In this document: positions 12,301 to 23,915 of the stretch, piece after piece | Layout: the number at the start of each line of letters is the position of its first letter | Position numbering within the stretch: the first letter of the stretch is position 1 | Assembly (NCBI GenBank): GCA_029204225.1 | Contig: CM055103.1 | Location: forward strand, 53,421,538 to 53,485,537 | Reading direction: 5' to 3' | Source of the DNA: Diphasiastrum complanatum | Taxonomy: Eukaryota; Streptophyta; Lycopodiopsida; Lycopodiales; Lycopodiaceae | Length of the DNA: 64,000 bases | Translations under genes and position numbers: made by a program | Notes under the pieces: generated by a model | Databases searched by the model: none | What the model was told of the DNA's origin: nothing | What the model saw: only the letters and a program-made list of their open reading frames with translations

Positions 12301-15300
12301 TGAGGCCAGTCTTTCCTTAGGGCCCATGGCCTATAAGTGGTGGTTAAATCTCCAGGAGACTGGGCAGACTCCCCGGTCATGGAAAGCTTTTGAAGAAGCT
12401 TTCCTAAGAGAATTTCTACCAGAGAATGAACTGGATAGAGCCTGGGAAGCCTGGGAAAGAACAGTAATGGATAAATCCCTCATCCAATATATCTCGCAGT
12501 ATCGAGAAGCAATTTTAAAGATTAAAAATATGGATGACTATCAGAAAATCAGGGGATTTGTCCGTGGCCTCAAAGATGAATATAAAGTAGAGGTCCAGAG
12601 AAACTCGCCTACTACCCTTGAGCAAGCTCTCAGATATGCTCAAATCTATGATGATTCAGTGGGTAGGAAGAGAGCGAGACAGCAACCACTTTCTGAGCAG
12701 CTTCCTCAAAAAGACTTTCAATTTAAAAAGAAATTTTTAAAAAAGAAAGAAAGAAGATAAATTTAAAGGTGAAGCTCCTCAGAAACGCCCTTCACTCATA
12801 CAGCCCTTAAAACCAGATGATTTTGAGAAAGCCAAACAAGAACGTTTGTGCTTTGTGTGTATGGGCAAGGGACACACAGTCAGACAGTGTCCCAAGGGGC
12901 CTTTCACTAAAAAAGATAAGAAAGATAAAAAACAAGTTCATCTTGTTCAGACTGTATGTTTCCCCAGTGGAGGATATGCTTCGTGCATACGTCAGCAAGA
13001 GGCAGACTAATTGGGAGGAGTATCTCTCGATATTAGAGTTTGCTTACAACAGTACCAAACATTCAGCTACGGGATACAGCCCATTTATGCTGATGTACGG
13101 TTTTCAGCCACGCTCACCCACAGCTGTAGGGTTTAAACAAGAAAAAGTTGAAGCAGCCAGAAACTTTTTAGAAGACCTAAACCAGATGATAGAACATGCT
13201 AAGCGTAGCATTAGACAATCCCAGGATCGAGCCAGGCATTATGCAGATCCACACAGACGGGATGTGCAGTTCTCCACTGGTGAGAAAGTCTACTTGAGAG
13301 TCCCAGTTGACTCTAAAACCCTCAAATCAGGAGTGTGTGCTAAGTTGTCTCCAAGGTATTGTGGTCCCTTTACCATCAGTAGGAGACTAGGCGAGGTCAC
13401 CTATGAACTAGAACTCCCACACAGCAGTAAGGTTTTTCCAGTCTTTCATGTAAGTCAGTTACGAAAAGCCTTAACCAGATCAGATAATCTGGTAGGGGAC
13501 AGTGTTCTAGTTCTCCCATTGGATCCTCAACAACCTCCACATGAACCAGAGGAAATTCTTGATAGTAGAGAGACGCAGACTCGTCATACTCTATACCGAG
13601 AATATCTGGTTAAGTGGAATGATCAGCCTGTTGAGAATGCCACTTGGGAAAGAGGCAGCGTCCTTCGCAAGATTTTTCCAGACTTTGTCTTAGAGGACCA
13701 AGACGGTTCTTAAGGGGGAGGGAGTGTTACGAGCTCGTAACCAGTGCCGAACCCTAGGGAACACAGATAGGTCAGATACCACAGTCAGGGTCGTGTCCAG
13801 TGTACATGACCAACAGGGCAAGACAGTGTGAGTAGTGTGCCCCAGCACGGTCCATAGCCATGGCGGGCCTAACACAGCCTAGGGACCCTGTCAGCAGGAT
13901 AGGGCCCCCAGTTGGGTCCCGACGTGCAGTCGGCCACGTCAGTGCCACGTGGCCGACACTTGGCAGTAGCATGCTACCAGTCCTCACACTGGGCTAGGAG
14001 GGGCTTACTCTATATCAGGGAGTAGGCAAGGTTGGGTGGATCAGTGAGTGTTTGCCCTACTGTGGTGTTAGGATCTATTACAGGGTGCCTATGGTTGGGA
14101 GGTTCATTCTACACACCGGCCTTCTAGGATTCACGAGCTTGGAGAGACTTGCTTTTGACAATTGGTATCAGAGCCTCGTTCTAGAGAGAGAATCGTCCGT
14201 TCTAGAGAGAGAAAGTGTGGAAATCTTCAGAATCAAAACATTCCTCCCACTTGCACTGATCTACTATATCAATATTGCGTTGGGTAGTTAGTGTTTCCTA
14301 CAAAACGAGTAGGCTTAATATCTTTGTCTTCAGGATAGGGTGGAGGTAACACAGGACGAACAACAGAAGACAGAAATGGATCAGGATAAGGCGGAGCATG
14401 CTGTGAGGAGGATGCATAACCACCAGCTACCATCATCGCTCGCATCTTTGTGACGGTCTTCTCCACACTATCCATGCGAGCTTGCTCAGAAGGGGGAAAC
14501 ACTAGCAGGCGAACTAGCAGCCACTATAGGCGGATTACGGTCAGGGCTAAGCATAGGGCTGGGTGGTGGTGATTGGAGAGCAACAGGAGGGCTAAGCAGA
14601 ATATCAACTCTATCATCTTCCGTTATGGATCAATAAAGGACAGCACAAAATCACTTATAGAAAACAATCGAAAGAAAACAAATCTAGCCAAAGCTTTTAA
14701 AACAACAAGATAGACAAAAGGAAATAAAGAGTGAGCTCTCCCTGGAAAAAAACAGCAAATCTTTCCCAGACTGAATCGTTTGTTGCGCGCAAACAATGAA
14801 AGTTGTTCACGCACGATCACTTCGGGTGCCACCCCCGCCCATCAGGCTCCATCCACCTGGATTGATTTCAAGCGGGCTTTTAGAGCTCAGTTCATTCCTC
14901 CACATGAGCATGTGCGTGCGACGATGCTTGGCTTTTGCATCGTCAGAGGCAGTACATGGTGCAGGAATATGCCGATAGGTATCATGAGACGCTTATCAAG
15001 ATTCCAGAAGAGATTCCCGAGTGGCTAGTAGTCCACAAGTTCATATTTGGCCTTCATGAAGAGTTGAGGCCTTCAGTGCTTAATGAAGGGTGCAAGACCT
15101 TAGAAGAAGATTTCGGTGCAGAAGCCTGTTCCAAAGGCACTAGTTTGTTTTTTGTCCACCAAGGCGCGTGAAGCTTATCAATTTCTAGATAGCGAACTGA
15201 TACGCATGAGGGGAAAGCTGGACGATCAGGTCGTGAGGGTATGCCTCATGTCTTAAAGGAGGAGAGACCATCTGTTGAGGGTCCTCTTGTTACCTGTATG

Positions 15301-18300
15301 CAAATAAAGAGAATGGAGATTCAGTATTTGTGGTTGTGTTATTTGAATGTTGATTCCAGTTTTAATTCTTATTTTGGTAATAATCAGAAAAGCACACTCA
15401 CTAATAAACCACAAGAAGCTTCATTTACTTTTGCATCCCCTAGTGCACATGCATTTTCATTACAGTCAAGATGTGACCCAGCAAGTGAGTTGGAAAAGTC
15501 CATTCGCACTCAATTTAAACACGTGCTAATTAGTAATATGCCAGAGGGATTGCCGCCTAGACGGAACGTTGATCATCGTATTGAGCTCGTTCCAGGGGCA
15601 AGTCCAATATGTAGGCCTCCTTATAGGATGAGCCTAAAAGAGGAAGAGGAAGTCAGAAAGATGTTGGAGGAGTATCTCAAGCTGGGGTACATCCGGCCTA
15701 GTTATTCACCCTTCGCCTCTCCTATTTTACTTGTTAAGAAAAAGGATGGTAGTTTCCGGATGTGTGAAGATTACAGGGGATTGAATAAGATCACTGTAAA
15801 GCACAAGTATCCGATGCCCAGGACTGATGATCTACTGGATGCGTTGCAAAGTGCAACCATTTTCAGTAAGATAGATCTCAAAAGTGGATACCATCAAATA
15901 TGGATTCGAGATGAAGACGTCCAGAAGACGGCCTTCCGAACCCGTTTCGGTCATTATGAATTTTTTGGTTATGCCATTTGGGTTAACCAATGCCCCAGCC
16001 ACGTTTTTTCTTGTTTACGTCTATTGAGGTTCGCATAGCTTTTTATTTGTTCTATGACGAGCATAGGTTGCAGTTAAGTTTGTGGAGCACATTTAGTTTT
16101 ATGTGTTAACTATTTTAACGGGTCTATGCTTAGCATAAGTACATAGTTACAATTTCTTTTAAGGTTACAATGTCAAGTAGTTCTACCTCTTCTATTCCGG
16201 TAGTTGTAACTCAATACGTTGCAACAAGTGTATCATTGTCATCTGATATTCCCAATGAAAGCTTTTTTTATAAAGCCACTCCTAATTCTTAACATGTTTT
16301 CATGAATGATGTGGCATCATTATCATTTACCCGTTCATCTTCTGAAATTCCTCAAGCAAGTACTTTTGAAAAAATGACGTCTATAACTCAGCTTGTGTCA
16401 AATCTTTCGACCTCGTCCTCCTCTTCAGATACAGGCTCTGCACAATTAGAACATTGTTCTTTTGAACAAGTTGAATCGTTGAGTGATGAGTCAAAAGCTT
16501 CAATTCACTCAGTTACTGATTCTAGTAAATCAACAGATCCGCATAAGTCTGTTGATCCGCGACGTTCAAGCTTTTCTCATGTTTGTAGGAGACCTTCTCA
16601 AAGTGATATTCATTGTGCTAAATCTAAAAGGGCTATATTCGTTGAAAATTTAGAGCCTTATGAGGGTCTAGAACATTCTAAGGTTGGAGTCAGAATTCCG
16701 AGTCATGAAATTCTAACACCTTCTCAACTAGTTCAAGCACCTACTAGTGTCATAGGTTCAATTTATAGATCATCAGACTCCAAACAAAAAGAAGACAGAG
16801 TTGTGTAAGACTCGTGTTGAGTATTTGGGTCACGTAGTGACAGCTGAGGGTATTTCGGTCTGTGGTTAAAAAATGGCCGAGGCCTATTGATACCCGCATT
16901 GTCAGCATGTGTGGCCTAATGCACACAAGGTAGTCGACCAAATGGAAGAGTCAGTCGAGGCTGTCGCTTCCGTAGAGGCACATACCAGTACATATCTAAC
17001 ATACACCGTGAAGGATGGTATGTTATTGAGAAATGGAAGAGTTTTCGTGCCAGACGTGAAGGATCTTCGTCGTAAGATACTTCATGAATGCCATGATGGT
17101 CCGTGCGCAGGGCACCCGGGTATTGATAAGACTAGTGAATTTTTAAGAAGGCATTATTTCTGGCCACGATTGCAGTGAGATGTAAGAGAGTACGTCCAGC
17201 GTTGCACGACTTGTCAAGTGAACAAGGCCGAGAGAGTAAGTCCTCCCGGCTTGCTATATCCACTTGAGATACCTACAGGGAGGTGGGAAAGCATCTCTAT
17301 GGATTTTATTGTTGGGCTACCCAAGACTCAGAAGGGATTAAATTCGGTTATGGTAGTGGTCGACAGGTTTTCCATTGATGCACTATCGCAAATACTGCAT
17401 CAGATAGTGATCTCATGGAGGAGATTAAGAAGGCTCAGGAAAAGGACCCGCATTGTTAGCGTGTGTGGCCTAATGCGCGCAAGGTAGTCGACCAAACAGA
17501 AAAGTCAATCGAGGCTGTCGCTTCCGTAGAGGCACACACCAGTACATATCTAACATACACCGTGAAGGATGATGGTATGTTATTGAGAAATGGAAGAGTT
17601 TTCGTGCCAAACGTGAAGGATCTTCGTGGTAAGATACTTCATGAATGCCATGATAGTCCCTGCGTAGGCACCCAGGTGTTGATAAGACTAGTGAACTTTT
17701 AAGAAGGCATTATTTCTAGCCACGATTGCAGCGAGATGTAAGAGAGTGCGTCCAGCGTTGCACGGCTTGTCAAGTGAACAAGGCCGAGATAGTAAGTCCT
17801 CCGGGCTTGCTACATCCACTAGAGATACCTAAAAGAAGGCGGGAAAGCATCTCTATGGATTTTATTGTTGGGCTACCCAAGACCCAGGGATTAAATTCCG
17901 TTATGGTAGTGGTAGACAGATTTTCCAAGATGGCTCACTTCATCGCAATGACCAAGAAGGTCACAGCTCCGCAAGTTGTTGAGCTGTTTATTGAGAATAT
18001 TGTCAGGTTGCATGGCCTTCCAAAGTCCATTGTGTCTGACAGGGATCCCAAGTTTACGGGAAATTTCTGGATTGAGGTGTTTGCCAAGCTGGGAACACAG
18101 TTGCGGATAAGTAGCTCTGAGCATCCTCAAACGGATGGTCAGATAGAGCGAGTGAACCAGATCTTGGAAGATATGCTTAGGGCATATGTTAGTAGTACGC
18201 AAACAGACTGCGTATTAGAGTTCGCGTACAATGATAAGAGACATGCGTCCACTGGATTGAGTTCGCGTACAATGATAAGAGAAATGCGTCCACTGGATTG

Positions 18301-21300
18301 AGTCCATTTGAGCTCAATTGGTAGAGATGGCACGAGATAACTTGTCCAAGGCTGTGGCTAGGGCAGAGAGTTATGCCCGTGAGAATTGTACCTATCGGGA
18401 ATTTGAGGAAGGAGAATGGGTGTATTTACTGGTCCCTTCGAAGTCGAAGGTGCTACGCACAGGAAGGTGCGCCGAGTTATCTCCTAGGTATTGTGGACAT
18501 TGGTTGATTATTAAGAAGGTGAGCCAAGTAGCCTATAAGCTACAGCTACCTGAGGGATGCAAGGTGCATCCAGTATTTCATGTTAGCAAACTGAAGAAAT
18601 CTAGGATTCACGAGCTTGGAGAGACTTGCTTGTGACAGATTGACTACAAGGTTTTCTGTTTTGTAATCGTTTGTGTTGTAGTGATCGTTTCGAATAATCC
18701 AAGTTAAATGATCCACCTTGCAAATATGGTCCTCAACCAAATCTTCCAATAATCTGCCTTGCAGATTTACAACAATCTAATTGCTAGAAAATGATCCCAC
18801 TAGTAGCGATCCAACTCCTATGGTCAATCCTCCTTCAAAAACACTTCAATCAATGGTGATCGAAACCTATGCTCTGATACCATATTAAAATTATAAGTAT
18901 AATTTACATGAGTGATCTAATCTTATCAGCACTCACACACACACAACAATGAAATGATTGAACAAAAGAGAATGACTCAGATTCATATCATAATCCTGAA
19001 GCTCGCTACAATGGAATATGGAAGAGGGCGCTGCTCCTATTTATATTATAATTGCCTATCTCTAAAAAGCATACAGCTTATTCCTAAATCTAGCTCCTAT
19101 ACTTGGTAAATGACCAAGTTAATTACTAAATCAAAAGTTTTAAGTCCTATAATAGTTCTAGTATTGATTTGTCCTTTGCTGATAATTTTGTTTGTGAGCA
19201 TCGTTGCTTTAATAGAAAGTATTTGGCCCACACGACCTAATTCGGATGAATGGGGCCGTACGTGGCCAAGCTTGACTCTCTCTATTTATGCGATTCTCTT
19301 TTTTCCAAGATGACTCCATCTTTGATAGTCTCATAGTACCACCTAGGTAATTTCTAGTAAACGGTGTAGGATGCTTTTGGCTTGGTGAAGTCAAAGATGA
19401 ATAAGTATCCCAAGTACTTGACCTCTTTCATTTTGCTTGTCTCTATCAAGGCTTCTCCAGACAAATGAGCTGGTGTTTCAAGTTCTTGTAAAGGAATACC
19501 ATCATCTTGCTCCTCCTCATAAGATATTTCTTTATATTTATGAGATCCCATCTCATCAAAAATAACATCTTTGCTTACAATAACCTTCTTTCCTCCAATG
19601 TCATAAAGCCTATGTCCCTTTTCTTGGTCATCATATCCAACCATCAAACCCGTTGTTGCCCTTGAATCCAACTTACTTCTCAAGTCCTTAGATATATGAG
19701 CATATGCAATACTCCAGAACACTCTCAAATGACTTATAATGGATTTCTTACCTAAATAAGCTTCTTTTGGAGTTTGATTCTCTACCGCTTTAGTAGGACT
19801 CCTATTCAAAAGATAAATTGTTGTTTTAACTGCTTCACCCCAAAGTGAATTTAGACATTTCTTACTTTTAAGCCTGCTCCGAGCAATTTCCACAATAGAA
19901 CGGTTCTCTCTCTCTGCAACTCCATTTTGTTAAGGCATTTCCATACTTGCAAAATGTCTCTTTATACCATTGTCCTTGCAAAACATTTGAAAAACTGTAG
20001 AAAGATGCTCTCCCCTTTTATTTAAACGGAGTATCTTTATCTGTCTACCTCCCCTGAAGATTGCCCTGCTACTGATGGACTATGATGGCCCTGCTGCTGA
20101 TGAACTAGGCCGTGATGGCCCTGAGCCGCTCCTGCCAGCCCTTGATGTTGTGCCAATAGAACCTAACTGCCCACCAATCTATACCTGGGCCTAGTCGCTG
20201 CTACTACTCCTCCATATGTGCTCAGTAGGCGCTCTCGCTCAGGTGCAAGAACTGCCACGCATGGGACAATGCTCATGGTCCACCCATCTAGCCCGCTCAA
20301 ACCAAGCAAGGTGGCACCACAAAACAAGCAACACCATCTGCATGCACCTGAATCTGTAAAAACCAACAATCATTAGAACAGATGTAGTCTTCCTAGAAGA
20401 CAAATTTTATGACTTTAAAATGAAGAAGTATGTATTTATTTCTAATTCAAATTTTGAACCCGTCTGCCAATGTTGAAGACACTGATGTCTCGAATCCATC
20501 CACTTTACATGTTGATTTTTGTCATTCTTCTTTGGAATCAAATCACGAAGAAGTGCCAACTATTCGAAGATCTAGTCAAATGACAAATCCACCACAAAGA
20601 TTTACTCATGATTTTTAGACAACAGTCAAAGAATGTCTCACTATTCAAGATACATTGTATAATGTGGATTTTGGGAAGTGGAACGCAACAATGAATAGTG
20701 AATGTCAATCCCTCTTGAAAATAGGAAGATCATTCAATGCAAGTGGATCTTCAAACAAAAGTACAATCCACCTCCAACCACACACCTCGTCCCGCCACAG
20801 GCATGGCTATAGAAACTCTAAAGATGCTATAAAAAAAGGTCAAAAATTCAATGGAAAGCGGATAGGTGGAAAAAGGGAGCTAAAACAAGCCTAGAGCTGC
20901 CTAAGACCTAAACTGTAATGCCAATGGAGGCCTAAGACCTACCCTAAATCCTTAAACCCTAACCCCAAAACCTAGAAAAAAAAACCATACCAAATGCCTC
21001 ATGCACACCATCCACATGAATGCTCATAGTGACCACTTATGCATAAAGAAGGTTGGCAACATGCAATCACTCTCTCCTTAGCAACCCTACGGCCAATCTT
21101 AGCAACAGGAATCACCCAAAATGATGCACTATAGACTCCAGAAAAAGAAAGGAGAAAAAGGGTGAAAAAAATCTTCAAGAAGTTGCTTTTGCTTGCAAAT
21201 CCCCTCATAATCACTCTTGCCCTCTTCTATGTGCTACATTCACCTTGCACTCATCATGGCCTCCACATAGAGTGCTCACACTCCCATTTGACCTCCTATT

Positions 21301-23847
21301 CCTCTCCACAAGCCTTTGAAGGAAGTGCGCTGGAAATAGGGGCTTCATGGCTGTAAACAAGAGATTTACAATCTTTTGAAACAGCATTCCGAGGTTCCGA
21401 AACGTTGTTCCAAGGCAACTTAGACCCCTCCCCTATGGATCACACCTACAAGCATCTCTTTGATAGCCATCAATTAGCCAACATGTGTCGTCAGTAGCCA
21501 CAAATCCTCTGTGGACTTCCCCTTCTTGTTGACAGTCGCAAACAATTCCTTACTACGACCTCCTTGTTGCTATGAATTCTTTTACATCCACAGATACTCT
21601 ATCCCCTTGTTGCAGACCTCTCCTTGCTACAACCTCACTTGTTGTTGCACCCGCCTCACTACAATTCTTTGAAGGATCCTTGTTGCAGATAAGCTACGTT
21701 GAGTTTGTTGTTGAGGCCCTTCGCAATCCCTTCACATTTGCTTTATTTAGGCCTGCCTCTATCCCTATTTTAGGGCTATCTCTACCCCTCTCTCATTGGC
21801 AAGGCTTTGGAAGAGGCGACAATCTTTATGGCAATTTCAACTCTTCGTTAATCCTTGTTTATCACCTACCAATATGTAGTAAGAGTACAAGAATTGAATT
21901 TCCATGATTGAGACATAGGCATAGAAGATTTGAAAATGCTATAGCTGCCTAATCCATCACCCCTTGTAGCCACACCCTCATCATGGCCCAAAAGGAGCGA
22001 TTTATCCCCCTACCAAAGACCCTTTGTTGTATCAATTGGGAGAATTGAGAAAGTTGTAAGAACCACTCCAAGAGCTCATTACAATTTAATAAAAAGACAT
22101 TTAGACATTGCATAAAGAGCACAAAGAACGTATTCAAGAATTCTTGGTTCAAGACAAGAGTACAAATAAGGAAAATTGTAGCCTTACAAATGGAAATGAA
22201 GAGCTTGACCAATGGATCCCACAAGTGGACGCTTTCAATACGATACAAGCTCTTGAAAGCAAGTTAGAGAAACATAAAGAAAAGACCAAATCGTGGGCTT
22301 CAAGGGCAAACACTAATTCTGCGACGAGGACCCCTATGGCAAAGCTTATTTTCAATCACGTTATTAGAGGAGATTGAGGAGAAGTAGAGCACTCTTCTTC
22401 AACAATAAGGGATATATGAGATTTCAAGAGGATGGTCACATTTTGTTTTTTTATGGAGACCCATGAGAGCCATAAGAGAGGAATACTTTCGTTTCATGGA
22501 CACACATGGGAGTCAATTTATAGAAAGGCTATCTCCAGTAGAGTTTAATAGGCAGACATACGCATGTACTCTAGCTTTATCCGAGAAAAAGCCTATTGGT
22601 GTTGCCTTCCTATAGCAAACGACACAAAATACAATCTCCAACTTCAAGCAACTCATTTGTGGATGCCACCAAACAAAGAAACATGAATTGATAAGGGTTC
22701 TAAATCATCCACAGATTACTTTATTACCAAGATGATATTAATGAGCTTCTAACAACGCACTTTGCAAGGCATATAGAAATCTTCTCCACATAAAAGAACA
22801 TATTCAGATTTGCCTCTTAAAATTAAGGTGTGAACTAATCTAATCACATCTTCTTGGCTTGTCAAAGGAGCAGACAAGCCTACTCATCTCAACAATGATA
22901 TTTTCAGTTCAAGAAAATAAGGTACATAAAGCTTCATCAAAATGCCCAATCGTTCAATACAAATCTATGACTCTCTACTTCGCAAGCATTCTACTTGCCT
23001 CGTGTTCTTGTGATCTAGTTTTCGTTGATGCTTCCTTAGACTTCATTATGCAGATGCTTACTTGCATCTATGAGATTCTCTACAAAAATCTTTCGTTTGA
23101 TAATCACAACTCACTAAAACAACTCTTACATTGATATATGTTACAGGAGTCTCCAAGGGTGCATCAAACGTCGAATTGTATTCTTATAAAGAGAACCTTT
23201 TGAAGATGAGTTTCTAATTGAGCTACCAAGAAATGTTCGGCTACACATAACACCCAATTTTGAGAGTCATGAGAAACACGTGCAAGAAAGTAGGACAAAA
23301 ATGATTACAGATAACAATCCTATCCTTCCATTAACATGAACACATGTGCTTTTATAAGCAACTGTTTTGTTGAGAAAGCATCAGGTTCATGCAAAAGACT
23401 ACAAGCCCTAACTCTATCCACATGGCACAAGTACATTCAAGAGATATTGATTGTTCATAGGAATGATTAGAATTTTCTTCTTGAGGAAGAAACAACTAAC
23501 ACCAAAAGCTACTTACCCCAAGATCAGATTGAAACCCACCACCCACAACTTTCTCACAAGTTGTTGCCTTGAAGAACTTATCACCCACAGGACAGCCTGC
23601 TGTATCAAGAGCTTGCCTCATGAACTTCACCATTGGATCTGTAATCAAAAATGAAATGGATATTGAGTTAGTCTCTTTTTTGTCTTCATATTATATTTCA
23701 TCCATGCTTTAGTACTTTAATGCTTTGGACATATATCTACCGTTTCCTTTACTGTTTTCGAGACCTGTCATATGCTCCCATTGATACCACACATTCGACA
23801 TGCACCTTTTCGTCTTATATGCCTTTTTGCATGGAAAAGATGTCAAT

Positions 23848-23915
<68 letters not shown>

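Larger units (their letters stand above)
10686..14082 (+). mobile_element. Element B: very young, non-autonomous chromodomain gypsy retrotransposon
   Basis: A complete 3,397-bp insertion with two 358-bp LTRs (10686-11043 and 13725-14082) and the perfect 5-bp duplication GGGTG at 10681-10685 and 14083-14087. The primer site TGGTATCAGAGCC is at 11045-11057 and the polypurine tract at 13712-13724. Inside are a gag ORF, a zinc knuckle and the C-terminal part of integrase with a chromodomain. Protease, RT, RNase H and the integrase catalytic core are absent, joined at about 12955-12965. The near-identical LTRs show that this shortened form was itself copied recently, so its enzymes must have come from another element. 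Confidence 0.95.
10290..14160 (+). repeat. 5' LTR of element C, split by element B
   Basis: LTR parts are 10290-10685 (starts TGTTAGAGCC) and 14088-14160 (ends TTTTGACA), about 470 bp in all once element B and one duplicated GGGTG are removed. It is followed at 14163 by a perfect initiator-Met primer site. Confidence 0.85.
16780..18300 (+). pseudogene. Element C RT end, duplicated integrase zinc region, integrase core
   Basis: After the RT tail the integrase zinc-binding region ([16 protein letters not shown], then [10 protein letters not shown]) occurs twice: 16893-17374 and 17447-17927. The second copy continues into the core: [32 protein letters not shown] and [16 protein letters not shown]. 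Catalytic Asp residues are visible in the second copy, but stops and a 41-bp duplication near 18218-18299 break the frame. Confidence 0.85.
10290..18637 (+). mobile_element. Gypsy element C, rearranged, with target duplication GATTG
   Basis: The 5' LTR is 10290-14160, interrupted by element B. The primer site TGGTATCAGAGCC is at 14163-14175, a gag relic at 14780-15171, an RT relic at 15241-16015, a foreign insert to about 16780, the RT end and a duplicated integrase zinc region at 16780-17927, the integrase core to 18300 and integrase C-terminus at 18318-18600. Only the last 37 bp of the 3' LTR remain (18601-18637, 36 of 37 identical to 14124-14160). Perfect 5-bp duplications GATTG flank it at 10285-10289 and 18638-18642, which fixes both ends despite the internal losses. 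Confidence 0.88.
7188..19160 (-). mobile_element. Minus-strand Ty1/copia element, split by nested gypsy insertions
   Basis: The 3' LTR is at 7188-7527, pol at 7556-9910 and leader pieces at 9911-10289 and 18643-18870. The primer site is at 18871-18882 and the 5' LTR at 18883-about 19160. The two LTR copies match over about 270 bp through several shared blocks (CTATTCCTAAATCTAGCTCC, ACTTGGTAAATG, AAGTCCTA) but differ at many bases, so this is the oldest layer. Element C (10290-18637) interrupts its leader with GATTG on both sides. gag and the first part of integrase are missing, and the outer half of the 5' LTR is lost. Confidence 0.75.

Noticed and set aside
10733-13987. Identical 71-codon minus-strand ORFs in both LTRs of element B (10733-10948, 13772-13987)
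   Set aside because: Duplicated only because the LTRs are duplicates; no domain or start context.
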